Position numbers and translations under genes: made by a program. A DNA stretch of 64,000 nucleotides from Ophiosphaerella korrae (Eukaryota; Ascomycota; Dothideomycetes; Pleosporales; Phaeosphaeriaceae), in contig JALNQF010000091.1 in the NCBI GenBank assembly GCA_028456385.1, positions 107,484 through 171,483 on the forward strand, in the 5' to 3' direction. The notes under the pieces are model-generated. The model did not search any database. It had not been told where the DNA came from and worked only from the letters and a program-made list of their open reading frames with translations. Below are positions 54,006 to 64,000 of this stretch, one piece after another; within the stretch, counting starts at the first letter, position 1; each line of letters starts with the position of its first letter.

Positions 54006-55974
54006 CCTTACTAATTTAGTTATTATAAAAAGTAAAGCGTAAGTAGTATATAGTCTAGCTAATATAATAGTAGAAAGTTTAACTAAATAAGTAGCTAAAG
54101 TACCTATAAGTAGTTATAAATTAGAAAGTATAGTATAAGAAATAATTAAAAATTATATTAATAATCTAATCTTAGAAAAAGATAATATAAAGATAGTAAT
54201 TAATACTTTAAAAACGTAAAACAAAGAATAATAAAACTATATAAAGTAAAATAAAGTATAGATTAGAGCTATTATTAAAGGTTAGAACTAAATAGAACTA
54301 ATTACTTAAAGACTAGAAATAAGTATAATAAAGAAACTACCTAAGATACCTATCTTTAAAAAATTTAATAGAATAAAGGAGAAACTAAAACCCTTTATAG
54401 TATTAGTATAACTCTAAATAGATATATAAGTACTATACTTTAATATAGAAGAAAAAAAGGTAATATATATTAGAATATACTTTAAAGAAGATATAATAAG
54501 ATAGTTTAAATCCTACTAGATAGATTATATAATATATACTCTAATAATATAGAAAGATAAATCTAGAGCTATTTTTAGAAGTTATAAATACTTTACTAAG
54601 TAAATAAGAGTAGTATTTAGAGATATAGATATTACTTAATAAGTAGAAAAAAAGCTTAAAAGGCTTATATAAAACAAAAGTATTCCTAAATATATATTAT
54701 AGTTTAAATAACTATTATAGAATATAGAATAAAATAAATTAGCTCTAATATTATAATTTAATTAAAAACTAAATATAAAAATCTAATACAAAATAATCTA
54801 TATAAAGAAACCTAGAATACTAAAAGCTCTAAAATAATAGGTAATATAAATTAATAATAATCTTTAAGAATAGAAGAAAAACAAGTATAGTAGCTAACTT
54901 AAAAACTAGGATATTAGAGACCCTATAATCTATAACGCTAATAAGAATAAGAAGAAAAAAAAGAATAAAGACTTTACGTACTTTAACTATAGTAAGAAAA
55001 GCTACTACGTAAAAGATTACTAATTATAAAAGAAAAAGGATATAGTATACTATAAATATAGAAAACTAAGATACTTTATAAAAGATTATAGAAGTAAAAA
55101 CTATAAGAAAGATAAAGAAATATAGTTAAAGATAATAGAAAATAAGAAAGAAGTACTAAAAGTATAAGCTAAACTTTAAGAAAAAGTAGCTAAGAGTAAA
55201 GAAATATAATATATAATACTCTATTAGACCTTTTATTATAAAGATAACTACTATATATATTAATCTAGTAAGAAAGAAGTAAGATAGTTTTTATAGAAAA
55301 ATAGAGTAGTAGTAATAAAAAAAAGTAGAATAAAAGCGTAGCTAGAAGAAATAGCTTACGTAATAGACTTACTAGTAGAAGATCTAGAAGGGAAAGAGCT
55401 TTAGACTCTATTAATCTAGGCTAAAGGACTAGTATAAAATAAAGAGACTACTATAACTTCTTTTAAAAAACTATAAGAAAGTAAGAAATAAGTTAGTATA
55501 AAAGGTATAAAATATACCTAGTTAATAATATATAGCTATAATAGCTATCTAATAATAGATATAAAAAGATAAAATAAATAATAGAAGTTTATATAGAAAT
55601 ACTTACTAGTTATAAGTATAGAAGAAGTATATAAAGACTAGAAAGAGTATAATTCTAAAGAAATAAAGTTTATACTATTTTAAGAATAGATAAAATAATT
55701 TATAGTTATAGTAAAAAGAATACTTATATAAAGAGAATAGTATTTCTTTATAAAAAAAAATATAATAGATTAATAAAGCTTATATACTAAGAGTACTAGT
55801 AGTATACTATATTCTAATAATAGAAATACTTAGAGAAAATAAATACTAAGAAGGAGATAATAAAATAATAGACCTAAAACATCTAGTATATTTTAAAGTA
55901 TTATAGATATTATACCTAGATAAGAATTATATTATATATAAGAACCCTAAAGTAAATAATAGTATATAGCCTAT
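54006..55974 (+). pseudogene. Chromovirus G gag and protease start, interrupted by H
   Basis: Collinear with D 38330-40300. Zinc knuckles at about 54975-55095 (TYFNYSKKSYYVKDY and YYKYRKLRYFIKDY, Cys to Tyr). It ends at the TSD cctat (55970-55974) and resumes right of H at 62997 for 12 bp (aagaagaagagg, matching aagaagaaaagg near 40301 in D) before element I starts. More AT-rich and stop-rich than D. Confidence 0.75.
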
Positions 55975-56426
55975 TATTATAAGCTTACTAGGGTTAACTT
56001 CTTAGTAGCTTATAATTAGGGTATTAGTAGATTAAGAAGTAATAACAAAAGCTTATATTATAATCTATAATAAGCTATAAATAATAGAAGATATTTTACA
56101 ACTATCTAAATATTATTACCTATAGTTAATAATTAAATTACTAATACTATCTTAATAATACGTATTATTACTAACTATATACTTATAGTATTTTACCTAA
56201 CTTTATAGCTTTATAAGTACTAAGCCTTATAAAGTTATAAAGTTCTATAACTACTAGCTTTATAGCTTTATAGGTACTAAGCCTTATAAAGCTATAAAGT
56301 TATTACGTATCTCTATTATAGTTAGTTTCTTAATTAAGTTCTTTATCTTATAGGTTGTATATATTATTATTATTTATAGTAGGAGTAATTAGTTTAAATT
56401 AGTTTTCTTTTATTACTACTATAATA
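55975..56426 (-). repeat. 3' LTR of chromovirus H (subtype c)
   Basis: Shares both ends with subtypes a and b, but the central AATCTATAG-type repeats are replaced by two long inverted repeats, at 56199-56244 (18-bp arms, one mismatch, aactttatagctttataa) and about 56255-56300. Ends ctataata. Confidence 0.92.
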
Positions 56427-56429
56427 CTA

Positions 56430-57114
56430 TTCTCTTCTTTAGGTAGGTTTTTATTTCTCTACTCTAGGCTTAAAGTTATTAGTCTAGTTTCTTTATTTAT
56501 CTCTAGTTCTTTATTATTCTTTATACCTTGTTATTCTTAGTGTAATAAAGTATTACTTACTAATTAGGTTACTTGTAATAGTATTAAGATATTTTCTTAT
56601 TCTTATTATAATAGTCTAGAATTAGTTTATCTTATATCTTTAAAAGATAGTAAGGCTTATAGTAAGTATATTTATACTAACGTTTAGTATTATTATACTT
56701 CTTCTAGTATTTTGCTTACTAAGTATAAGTACTTAATTATAACTAGGTCTCTTAGTTCTAAATTATATAAAGTAAGCTATTAATAAAGCTTAAGTAAAAC
56801 TATTATTATAGCTAGCTAATACTAAGTAAGCTTAGTATAACCTAATTTCTAAGACTACTTATAAGATAGTAGAACTTTAAGCTTATACTAACTACTTATA
56901 TAAGCTAATAGCTTATAATAATACTAAGTTATCTAAATAGTCTTATACCTTAGAAGCTAAGATAGACTTTAAGGATACTATAGAAGCTACTCTAGCTCCT
57001 ATTATATTAAGCGTTCTTATCTCCTCTCTACTTATTAGTAATAACGTAGGTTTTCTTAGTTTACTATAAAGTACTCTAGAAAGTTTTAACTTTAGAAGTT
57101 TTCTAGTTTCTTAG
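56430..57114 (+). pseudogene. Antisense ORF of chromovirus H, subtype c
   Basis: First half contains FSYSYYNSLELVYLISLKDSK, AYSKYIYTNV and LSSKLYKVSY. Second half reads TNYLYKLIAYNNTKLSK, LEAKIDFKDTIEATLAP, then STLESFNFRSFLVS and stop TAG at 57112-57114, 23 nt inside pol (stop 57094-57092). It is the most diverged copy, yet length, motif order and C-terminus are kept, which argues for past selection on the protein. Confidence 0.68.
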
Positions 57115-60100
57115 AGTAGTTAAAGTTATTTTCTAGTTCTTATATTTCTTCCTATAGTTACCCTTTCTTGTCTATACCTATTTATTTTACTAAATAGTAG
57201 TTTCTACTATTATAGAACTAGTATACTAAGATTTTTTTAACTTCCTATTTTTCTTATTCTCTATACGTGTCTACTTTATATACTAGTAGTTCTATATTTT
57301 ATAGTACTATCTCTAGTAGTACTATATAAAAAGTTAAGTATATCTTTATCTTATTTAGTAGCTTTAGTTTAAATATAACTAGCGTAACTTCTTTCTTAAT
57401 TTTATATAGTCTTATTTTAACGTAGTCTAATTTTAGGCTTAGTTATTTACTTTTAATATTTTTCTATACTAACTATACTTTTTCTCTTTTTTTAAATTAA
57501 GGTCTTTCTTTATACTTTTTATTGTAGTACTTAGTTATTTAATTATATTAGAATTCTATATCCTATCTTAGCTAATTATATATATTTTTTAGTCTATTAG
57601 TAAAGTTTTCTCTTCTTAAAGACTAAGATACTTTTAGTCTTAGTATTCTATATACGCTAGAGTTAAATCTATAGTTTATAAAGAAGAGTAATACTCTTAT
57701 TACTATATTCTTTATACTATTATATACTTACTATACTATAAGTAGTAACTATACCTAATTATTCTAGTTATAGTTAAGGTAGTATCTTAAGTATTACTCT
57801 ACTATCTAGTTTATTTATTCTAATTATTTATCTATTTATAGATAATATACTATAGATATTATATATTTAATTCCTAATTATATAGTTATTATTCTCTATA
57901 GTTTTAATATAAATCTTATATCTTTATCTATAATAATCTTATCTAGTAGTTTATATTAACTAATTATAGTTCCTAAGACCTAGTATATAGTAACTTCTAT
58001 TTTACTTTTCTCTTTATATAGTTTAAAGTATAAGTACTTTATAAGTTTATTTACTATTATTAGAATTCTTTTATACTTAACTCCTAATATTAGGTCTTTT
58101 AACTTAAGTAGCTTTGTAATAAAGTCTATTATAATAATTCTCTATAGTTATTCTATATAGTATATATCTATTATACTTATTTTTTTAGTATTCTATATAG
58201 TCTTGTAGTACCTCTATTATTAGTTATTTTACTCTTAGAATATAGTAGTCTTATAGTAGTCTATCTAGGGTTTTATTAATCTTTTAGTATCTATATACTA
58301 GTAATTTATAGAATTACTATATAAATTCTCTTTAGATTTTCTTTAAGATATATATTCTTCTATAAGCTTATATAAGTCTTTCTTAGATTTATAGTTTTTT
58401 TATTTCTTTAGATACTTCTTTTATTACTTTCTAAATCTATTTATCTAGCTTACTACTTATTCTTTTAAGTATTATAGCTATTTTAAGTATATTTAAAATT
58501 AAATATCTTTTTTTATTCTTAACTAAAACTATACTAGTAGTACTTACTTCTTCTTATAAGTCTAGTCTTCTACTAAGGGCGTCTATAAATTAGTTATCTT
58601 TCTCTTTTATATATATAATTTCTATATTAAATATTAATAGGAATTCTTACTATCTTATATATTATTATAATAGTTCTTTATTTAGTATTAATCTTATAAG
58701 GTTCTTATAGTCTATATAAACCTTTATTTAGTATTTTACTTTTTATAAGTATACTCTCTATTATTTAAATACTTTATAGATTACTAGTATTTCTTTATTA
58801 TAGATTAAGTAGTTAAGCTCTACTAGCTTTATTTTCTTAGAGAAGTATTTAACTAAGTATTCTTTTTTAGTTTCTAGGTCTTCTTGTATTAGTGCTATTC
58901 TATAGACTAAATTAGATACGTCTATTTTTACTATTACTAGTAGGTCTAGGTTATATATTCTAATAACTAGGTTTTCTATAAACTTTCTTTTAATCTTATT
59001 AAATACTTTATTATATTCCTTTATCTATTTAAATAGCGTATCTTTCTTTATAAGTCTTATTATTAGTTTTATATCTTTAAACTATCTTACTATTTACTTT
59101 CTATAAAAGTTAGCTAACCTATAAAATTATTATACTTCTTTTAGGTTTTTTAGTGTTAGCTATTTGTTAATTAATCTAATCTTTTCTAGGTTAATATTAA
59201 TTTTTCTTAGTTTAATAATAAATCTAAGGAAGTCTATTTCTTTTATATAGAATTTGTATTTTCTTATTTTAAGGAATAGTTTACTATCTACTAGTTTTTC
59301 TAGTACTTTATATACGTATTATATATATTCTTCTTCTATTTCTAAGAATATAAAGATATTATCTAGGTATATAAATATAAATATATCTAGGTACTCTCTT
59401 AGTACTATATTAATTCTTTCTTAAAATACTACTAGTACGTTTATTAAGCTAAATAGTATAACTAAGTATTTATATAGTCTATATTATATTTTAAATACTA
59501 TTTTCTACTTATTACCTTTCTTAATTCTAATCTAGTAGTAAGCGTTCTAGATATCTAATTTTGTAAAAATTCTTACTCTTTATAGCTTATCTTATATTTT
59601 ATCTATTTATAGTAATAAGTATTAGTTCTTATTTATAATTACGTTAGTTTTTCTAAAATCTATATAGAGTCTTTTATCTCTTATTTTTTTTTTATCTATA
59701 AATATAAGTTTATATACTACTAAAGATTTAGATTTTTATATCTATCTTTTTTAGATTATATTTTTAATAAATACTTATTTAATCTTAGATTCTTCTTCTA
59801 TATTTCTATAAACTAAGCTCTATCTTATATCTTTATCTTTCTTTAGGTCTATTACTAAATCCTATAGCTAATATTCTAGAAAGTAGTCTTCTAGCTCTAT
59901 AAGCTACTTTTCCTATTTCTTATATTCTTTAGGGAATTCTCCTTTATAGGTGTTTATATTAGCTTTTAGTATCTTTACTTTACTATAGCTAATTTTTCCT
60001 ATTCTCTAATTAATATATAGGTTAGTTATCTATAACTATAGTATCTCTAATATTACGTCTTATTTATTATTAATTGTTATTATATCTATAACTAAATTCT

Positions 60101-62539
60101 TAATTATTATTCTTTCTAGCTCTAGTATAGAAAGTACTATCTTAAACCTAATAGGTTCTTAGAATAGTTTTCCTTTAATTATACTTAACTATTAAGGGTA
60201 TTTCTTTATTATATAACGTATTCTTTAATTCTCTATAAACTTTTTTAATATAAAGTTCTTTATAGCTCTACTATTAATTATAATTTATACTTTCTATTCT
60301 TAGTATATACTTATTTTTATAATATATAAGCTTCTTATACCTTCTAGTTATTTTTACTTAAGTAATTTTATAAATTATCTATCTTTCTAAAGCTATAGTC
60401 TTACTTTAAGTTTATATTCTTTGTATTTTAGATATTTATTATTTATATATTTATACTATAGTCTTTCTAGGACGTATTTCTTAGATAATTTAGGTCTTAG
60501 CCTTACTACTATATATCTATCTTTAGGTATTATTTCCTATCTAGTAATATCCTCTCTTAAGATTACCTTTATATAATTATAGTTCTTTTAGCGTACTAGC
60601 TATATATTATTTCTTACTTTTAAGTTTCTATATATAATATAGTTTATATTTAGGTATAATAGCTATACTATCTTAAAGTATACTAGATATTTTAGATCTA
60701 TTCTTTTATTATCTCTTTCTTAGTATTTATCTTTACTAAGTATCTTCTATATTAAAATATAGTATACTACTAGTACTTATAGTATATAAGCTTTATTAAT
60801 CTATTACATTCTTTTTATAAAGTACTACTACTCTCTTTATATAAGTATTTTTCTTACTATAACTATTTATTACTCTATCTACTATTAGAATAATATAAAC
60901 TTTATATTCTTAAAGTTATATATTTTCTAGTCTTTATACGCTTCTTCTATACTTATAACTAGTAAGTATTTCTAAATAAATTTCTATTCTTTATTTTATT
61001 CCTCTATATTTATTATTATATAGCTATTATAGCTATATACTAACTAGGTATACTTTATACTTTTTATATTACTTTCTTTTTTATTACTTTATAGTTCTTT
61101 AGAAGTAACTATAGTAGTTTTCTTATCTTTTACTAGTCTTTTAGTAGAGATTAATAGAGTCTAAAGCTTCTCTCTTTTTAAATCTTCTATTAGTAGGTCT
61201 ATTACGTATACTATTTCTTCTAGCTACGCTTTTATTCTTTCTTTTATTACTACTACTCTATTTCTTTATTATAAGAAGTATCTTACTCTCTACTTACTAG
61301 AAAAGTATATATAGTAGTTATCTTTGTAATAAAAGATCTAGTAGAGTATTACGTATTATAATTCTTTACTCTTAGCTACTTTCTCTTAATGTTTAGCTTA
61401 TACTTATAGTACTTCTTTCTTCTTTTTAGTTATTTTTAACTATATTTCTTTCTTTAGGTCTTTACTTCTATAATCTTTTATAAAGTATTCTAGTTTCCTA
61501 TATTTATAATATACTATATCCTTTTTCTTTTAATAATTAGTAGTCTTTTGCGTAGTAGCCTTTTTTACTATAGTTTAAGTATATAAAGTTTTTATTCTTC
61601 TTCTTCTTTTTATCTTTATTTACGTTAAGGATTATAGAGTCTCTAGTATCTTAGTTTCTAGATTAGCTCCTCTACTTATTCTTCTTCTATTCTTAAAGAT
61701 TATTATTAATTTATATTACCTATTACTTTAGGGCTTCTAGTATCCTTAGTTTTTCTATATAGATTATTTCGTATTAAATTTTTATAATTAGTCTTTACTT
61801 AAATTATAATATTAAAGATACTTTATTATATTTTATATTTTATACTAGTTATTTAAATTATAATATATATTCTAAGATACTCTTACTCTATATAAGTCTT
61901 TTAAGTTTTTCTTTAGCTTATTAAGTAATATCTATATCCCTAAATACTACTCTTATTTATTTAGTAAAGTATTTATAACTTCTAAAAATAGCTCTAGTTT
62001 TATCTTTCTAGGTTATTAGTACGTATATTATATAATCTATCTAGTAAAGCTTATACTATCTTATTATATTTTCTTTAAGGTGTAATCTAATATATATTAC
62101 TTTCTTTTTTTCTATACTATAGTATAGTACTTATATATCTATCTAGAGTTATACTAATACTATAAAAAGTTTTAATTTTTCCTTTATTCTATTAAACTTC
62201 TTAAAGATAAGTATCTTAGGTAGTTTCTTTATTATACTTATTTTTAGTTATTAAGTAATTAGTTCTATCTAATTCTAGCCTTTAATAATAGCTTTAATTT
62301 ATACTTTATTTTACTTTAAGTAGTCTTATAGTTCTTTATTCTACGTTTCTAGAGCTTTAATTACTATTTTTATATCTTCTTTATTATTAATTAATTTATT
62401 TATATAGTCCTTAATTATTTCCTATATAGTACTATCTAATTTATAGCTACTTATAAGGGCTTTTAAACTTTCTACTATTATATTAGCTAGACTATATACT
62501 ACTTACGCTTTACTTCTCTTAATAACTAAATTAGTAAGG
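57092..62539 (-). pseudogene. Chromovirus H gag-pol: gag, protease, RT, RNase H, integrase, chromodomain (dead)
   Basis: Right to left: gag from near 62500, zinc knuckles at about 61605-61470, protease IINSRAIKNF at about 60290-60265, RT YLDN at 59369-59358 (REYLDIFIFIYLDNIFIFLE), RNase H (VELNYLI near 58815), integrase, chromodomain and LEEF-type end, stop at 57094-57092. Same domain spacing as D and K. The mutations turn catalytic Asp into Asn and Cys into Tyr. It faces the antisense ORF tail to tail. Confidence 0.8.
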
Positions 62540-62991
62540 TATTATAAGCTTACTAGAGTTAACTTCCTAGTAGCTTATAATTAAAGTATTAGTAAATTAG
62601 GAAGTAGTAATAAAAGCTTGTGTTATAATCTATAATAGGCTATAAATAATAGAAAATATTTTATAACTATCTAAATATTATTACTTATAGTTAATAATTA
62701 AATTACTAATACTATCTTAATTATATATATTATTACTAACTATATACCTATAGTATTTTACTTAACTTTATAGCTTTATAGGTACTAAGCCTTATAAAGT
62801 TATAAAGTTCTATAACTACTAGCTTTATAGCTTTATAGGTACTAAGCTTTATAAAGCTATAAAGTTATTACGTATTTCTATTATAGTTAGTTTCTTAATT
62901 AAGTTCTTTATCTTATAGGTTATATATATTGTTATTATTTATAGTAGAAGTAATTAGTTTAAATTAGTTCTTTCTTATTACTACTATAATA
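62540..62991 (-). repeat. 5' LTR of chromovirus H (subtype c)
   Basis: 452 bp, tattataagcttactag...ctactataata, same inverted-repeat modules as the left copy (about 62763-62866). Followed by TSD cctat. Confidence 0.92.
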
Positions 62992-63008
62992 CCTATAAGA
63001 AGAAGAGG

Positions 63009-63438
63009 TATTATAGGCCTCCTATTATTAACTATAAGTACTTATCTTTAAAAGTTAGTAAATTAAGAGATAATAGTAAAAGCTTATATTAGGATCTATA
63101 ATAACTATAAATAATAAAAGATATTTTACAACTATCTTATATTAGCGTTCTATAGTTAAAGAATTAAATTACTAATAGTATCTTAATAATATATATTACT
63201 ACTAACTATATACTTGTTATAATCTATTAATCTATAGTTACTAAGACTAATAGATTATAGATTATCTTAATCTATAATCTACTAATACTAAGAGTTTATA
63301 GATTATAGATTACCCTAGGTATCCTAATTATATATAGCCTCCTAGTTAAGTTTATATCCCTTAGAGTTATATAAGTCTAGGTTAGTTATTATAGAGCTTA
63401 TTAGTTCTATCTATAGCTCTCTTATTACTACTATAATA
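63009..63438 (-). repeat. 3' LTR of chromovirus I (subtype b-like)
   Basis: 430 bp, tattataggcctcc...ctactataata. The right part (gagcttattagttctatctatagctctc) and the central aatctatagtta-type repeats match the subtype-b LTRs of E in reverse; the left 80 bp is distinct. Confidence 0.85.
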
Positions 63439-63444
63439 CTATTT

Positions 63445-64000
63445 CTTTTTTTAGGTAGGTTCTTATTTATCTATCTTAGAGCTAAAGTTATTAATCTACT
63501 TTCTTTATTAATTTATAGTTCTTTATTACTCTCTATAGTTATTTTATTTATATATTATTACTACTTTCTTACTAATTACGTATTACGTAATAGTATTAAG
63601 ATATTTCCTTATTTTTATTATACTTCTCTTAAGTTAAACTTTAAGTCTCTTCTTTATATTATTTCTATAAATAATAGTAAGGCTTATAAGGTATATATTT
63701 ATATAAATATACGTAGTTCTTATAATATATTTAGTATCTCTCTTTCTAAGTATATATTTATTTTACTTATTTTTATATCTAAGCTTAATAATAATAGAGA
63801 GAGCTATTAACTAGACTTAAAAGAAATTACTATCTTAAATTATAGAGGCTAAAGCTAAGTATAAGTAGATCTAGGAGCTTACGTAGAGTAAGCTAGTAAA
63901 GAATTAAGCTTATTTCTCTTATCTTTATAAGATAAAGGCGTTAAATAATAAGAAATTAGCTAAATAGTTAGTAGCTCTAGAAGCTAAGCTAGACTTAGAT
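63445..64000 (+). pseudogene. Antisense ORF of chromovirus I, subtype b, partial
   Basis: One frame is open without a stop for about 120 codons from near 63461 (FIYLRAKVINLL) through FPYFYYTSLKLNFKSLLY, INNSKAYKVYIYINIRSSYN to NNNRESY-stop near 63815, parallel to the E-tail copy. After the same one-base frame offset it continues with SYLYKIKALNNKKLAK and LVALEAKLDLD at the window end. No ATG is apparent near the beginning. Confidence 0.7.

Larger units (their letters stand above)
55975..62991 (-). mobile_element. Chromovirus H (subtype c), uninterrupted copy
   Basis: 7.0 kb with 452-bp LTRs at 55975-56426 and 62540-62991 and perfect TSD cctat (55970-55974, 62992-62996). Internal region of 6.1 kb holds, right to left, gag, zinc knuckles, protease, RT, RNase H, integrase, chromodomain and the antisense ORF. 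It is the best template for the family layout in this window and preserves the copia empty site near 61430. RT and protease catalytic residues are mutated, so it is dead. Confidence 0.93.
63009..64000 (-). mobile_element. Chromovirus I (subtype b-like), 3' end only, runs off the right edge
   Basis: Left (3') LTR at 63009-63438, then the 3' end of the internal region with the antisense ORF to the window end. Inserted in G only 12 bp from H (candidate TSD agagg at 63004-63008). Orientation follows from the pyrimidine run (ctatttctttttttag) right of the LTR, which is the minus-strand purine tract. Confidence 0.85.

Noticed and set aside
13798..63438. Regularly spaced AATCTAT/ATAGATT palindromes that could suggest a CRISPR-like array or origin
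   Set aside because: They occur only inside LTRs, at the same place in each copy, with no unique spacers; they are part of the LTR sequence.
2549..64000. tRNA, rRNA or telomeric repeats in the AT-rich block
   Set aside because: No cloverleaf with the expected conserved bases, no rRNA-like blocks and no TTAGGG-type arrays were seen.

Overview
The window looks like a subtelomeric or otherwise gene-poor compartment of a filamentous ascomycete (Pezizomycotina). About 2.5 kb of ordinary, GC-balanced sequence passes abruptly, near position 2,548, into roughly 61 kb of very AT-rich DNA. That DNA is dominated by TA dinucleotides, has few CA/TG, and is dense in TAA/TAG stops. This is the signature of repeat-induced point mutation (RIP) acting on nested LTR retrotransposons. 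I see no intact protein-coding gene, no tRNA or rRNA and no CRISPR array.

Positions 1-2,548 hold two broken host genes on the minus strand. The first is a low-complexity Pro/Ser/Arg-rich protein gene running off the left edge. It is recognisable only across several reading frames, with two in-frame stops. The second is an EBP-family (sterol isomerase/EXPERA) gene that has lost its N-terminus at the AT-rich boundary and about 50-60 codons from its middle.

The AT-rich block can be taken apart by LTR pairs and target-site duplications (TSDs). A minus-strand Ty3/gypsy element with 0.26-kb LTRs (5867-30421) encloses a minus-strand chromovirus K (13798-27156, TSD ttatt). K is in turn split by a plus-strand Ty1/copia element (19263-25559, TSD ccttt). 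To the right lie a plus-strand gypsy pol fragment (30422-33242), a truncated chromovirus C (33243-36755), an unassigned 1.1-kb segment, and chromovirus D (37871-54005). D is interrupted by chromovirus E (42192-51290, TSD tatta), which itself carries the 3' end of a further element. D shares its right LTR with a following element G. G is interrupted by chromovirus H (55975-62991, TSD cctat) and by element I, which runs off the right edge.

The chromoviruses share one plan: LTR, gag with two zinc knuckles, protease, RT, RNase H, integrase with a C-terminal chromodomain, then an additional reading frame on the opposite strand between pol and the 3' LTR. This antisense frame is conserved at the protein level in six copies and ends in a constant 23-nt tail-to-tail overlap with pol; it is the most interesting signal here. 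All elements look dead. Every RT catalytic site I could find reads YxDN instead of YxDD, the chromovirus protease Asp is Asn, and the zinc-knuckle cysteines are mostly Tyr. All are G-to-A changes of the RIP type. Domain calls come from reading translations by eye; no search was run.
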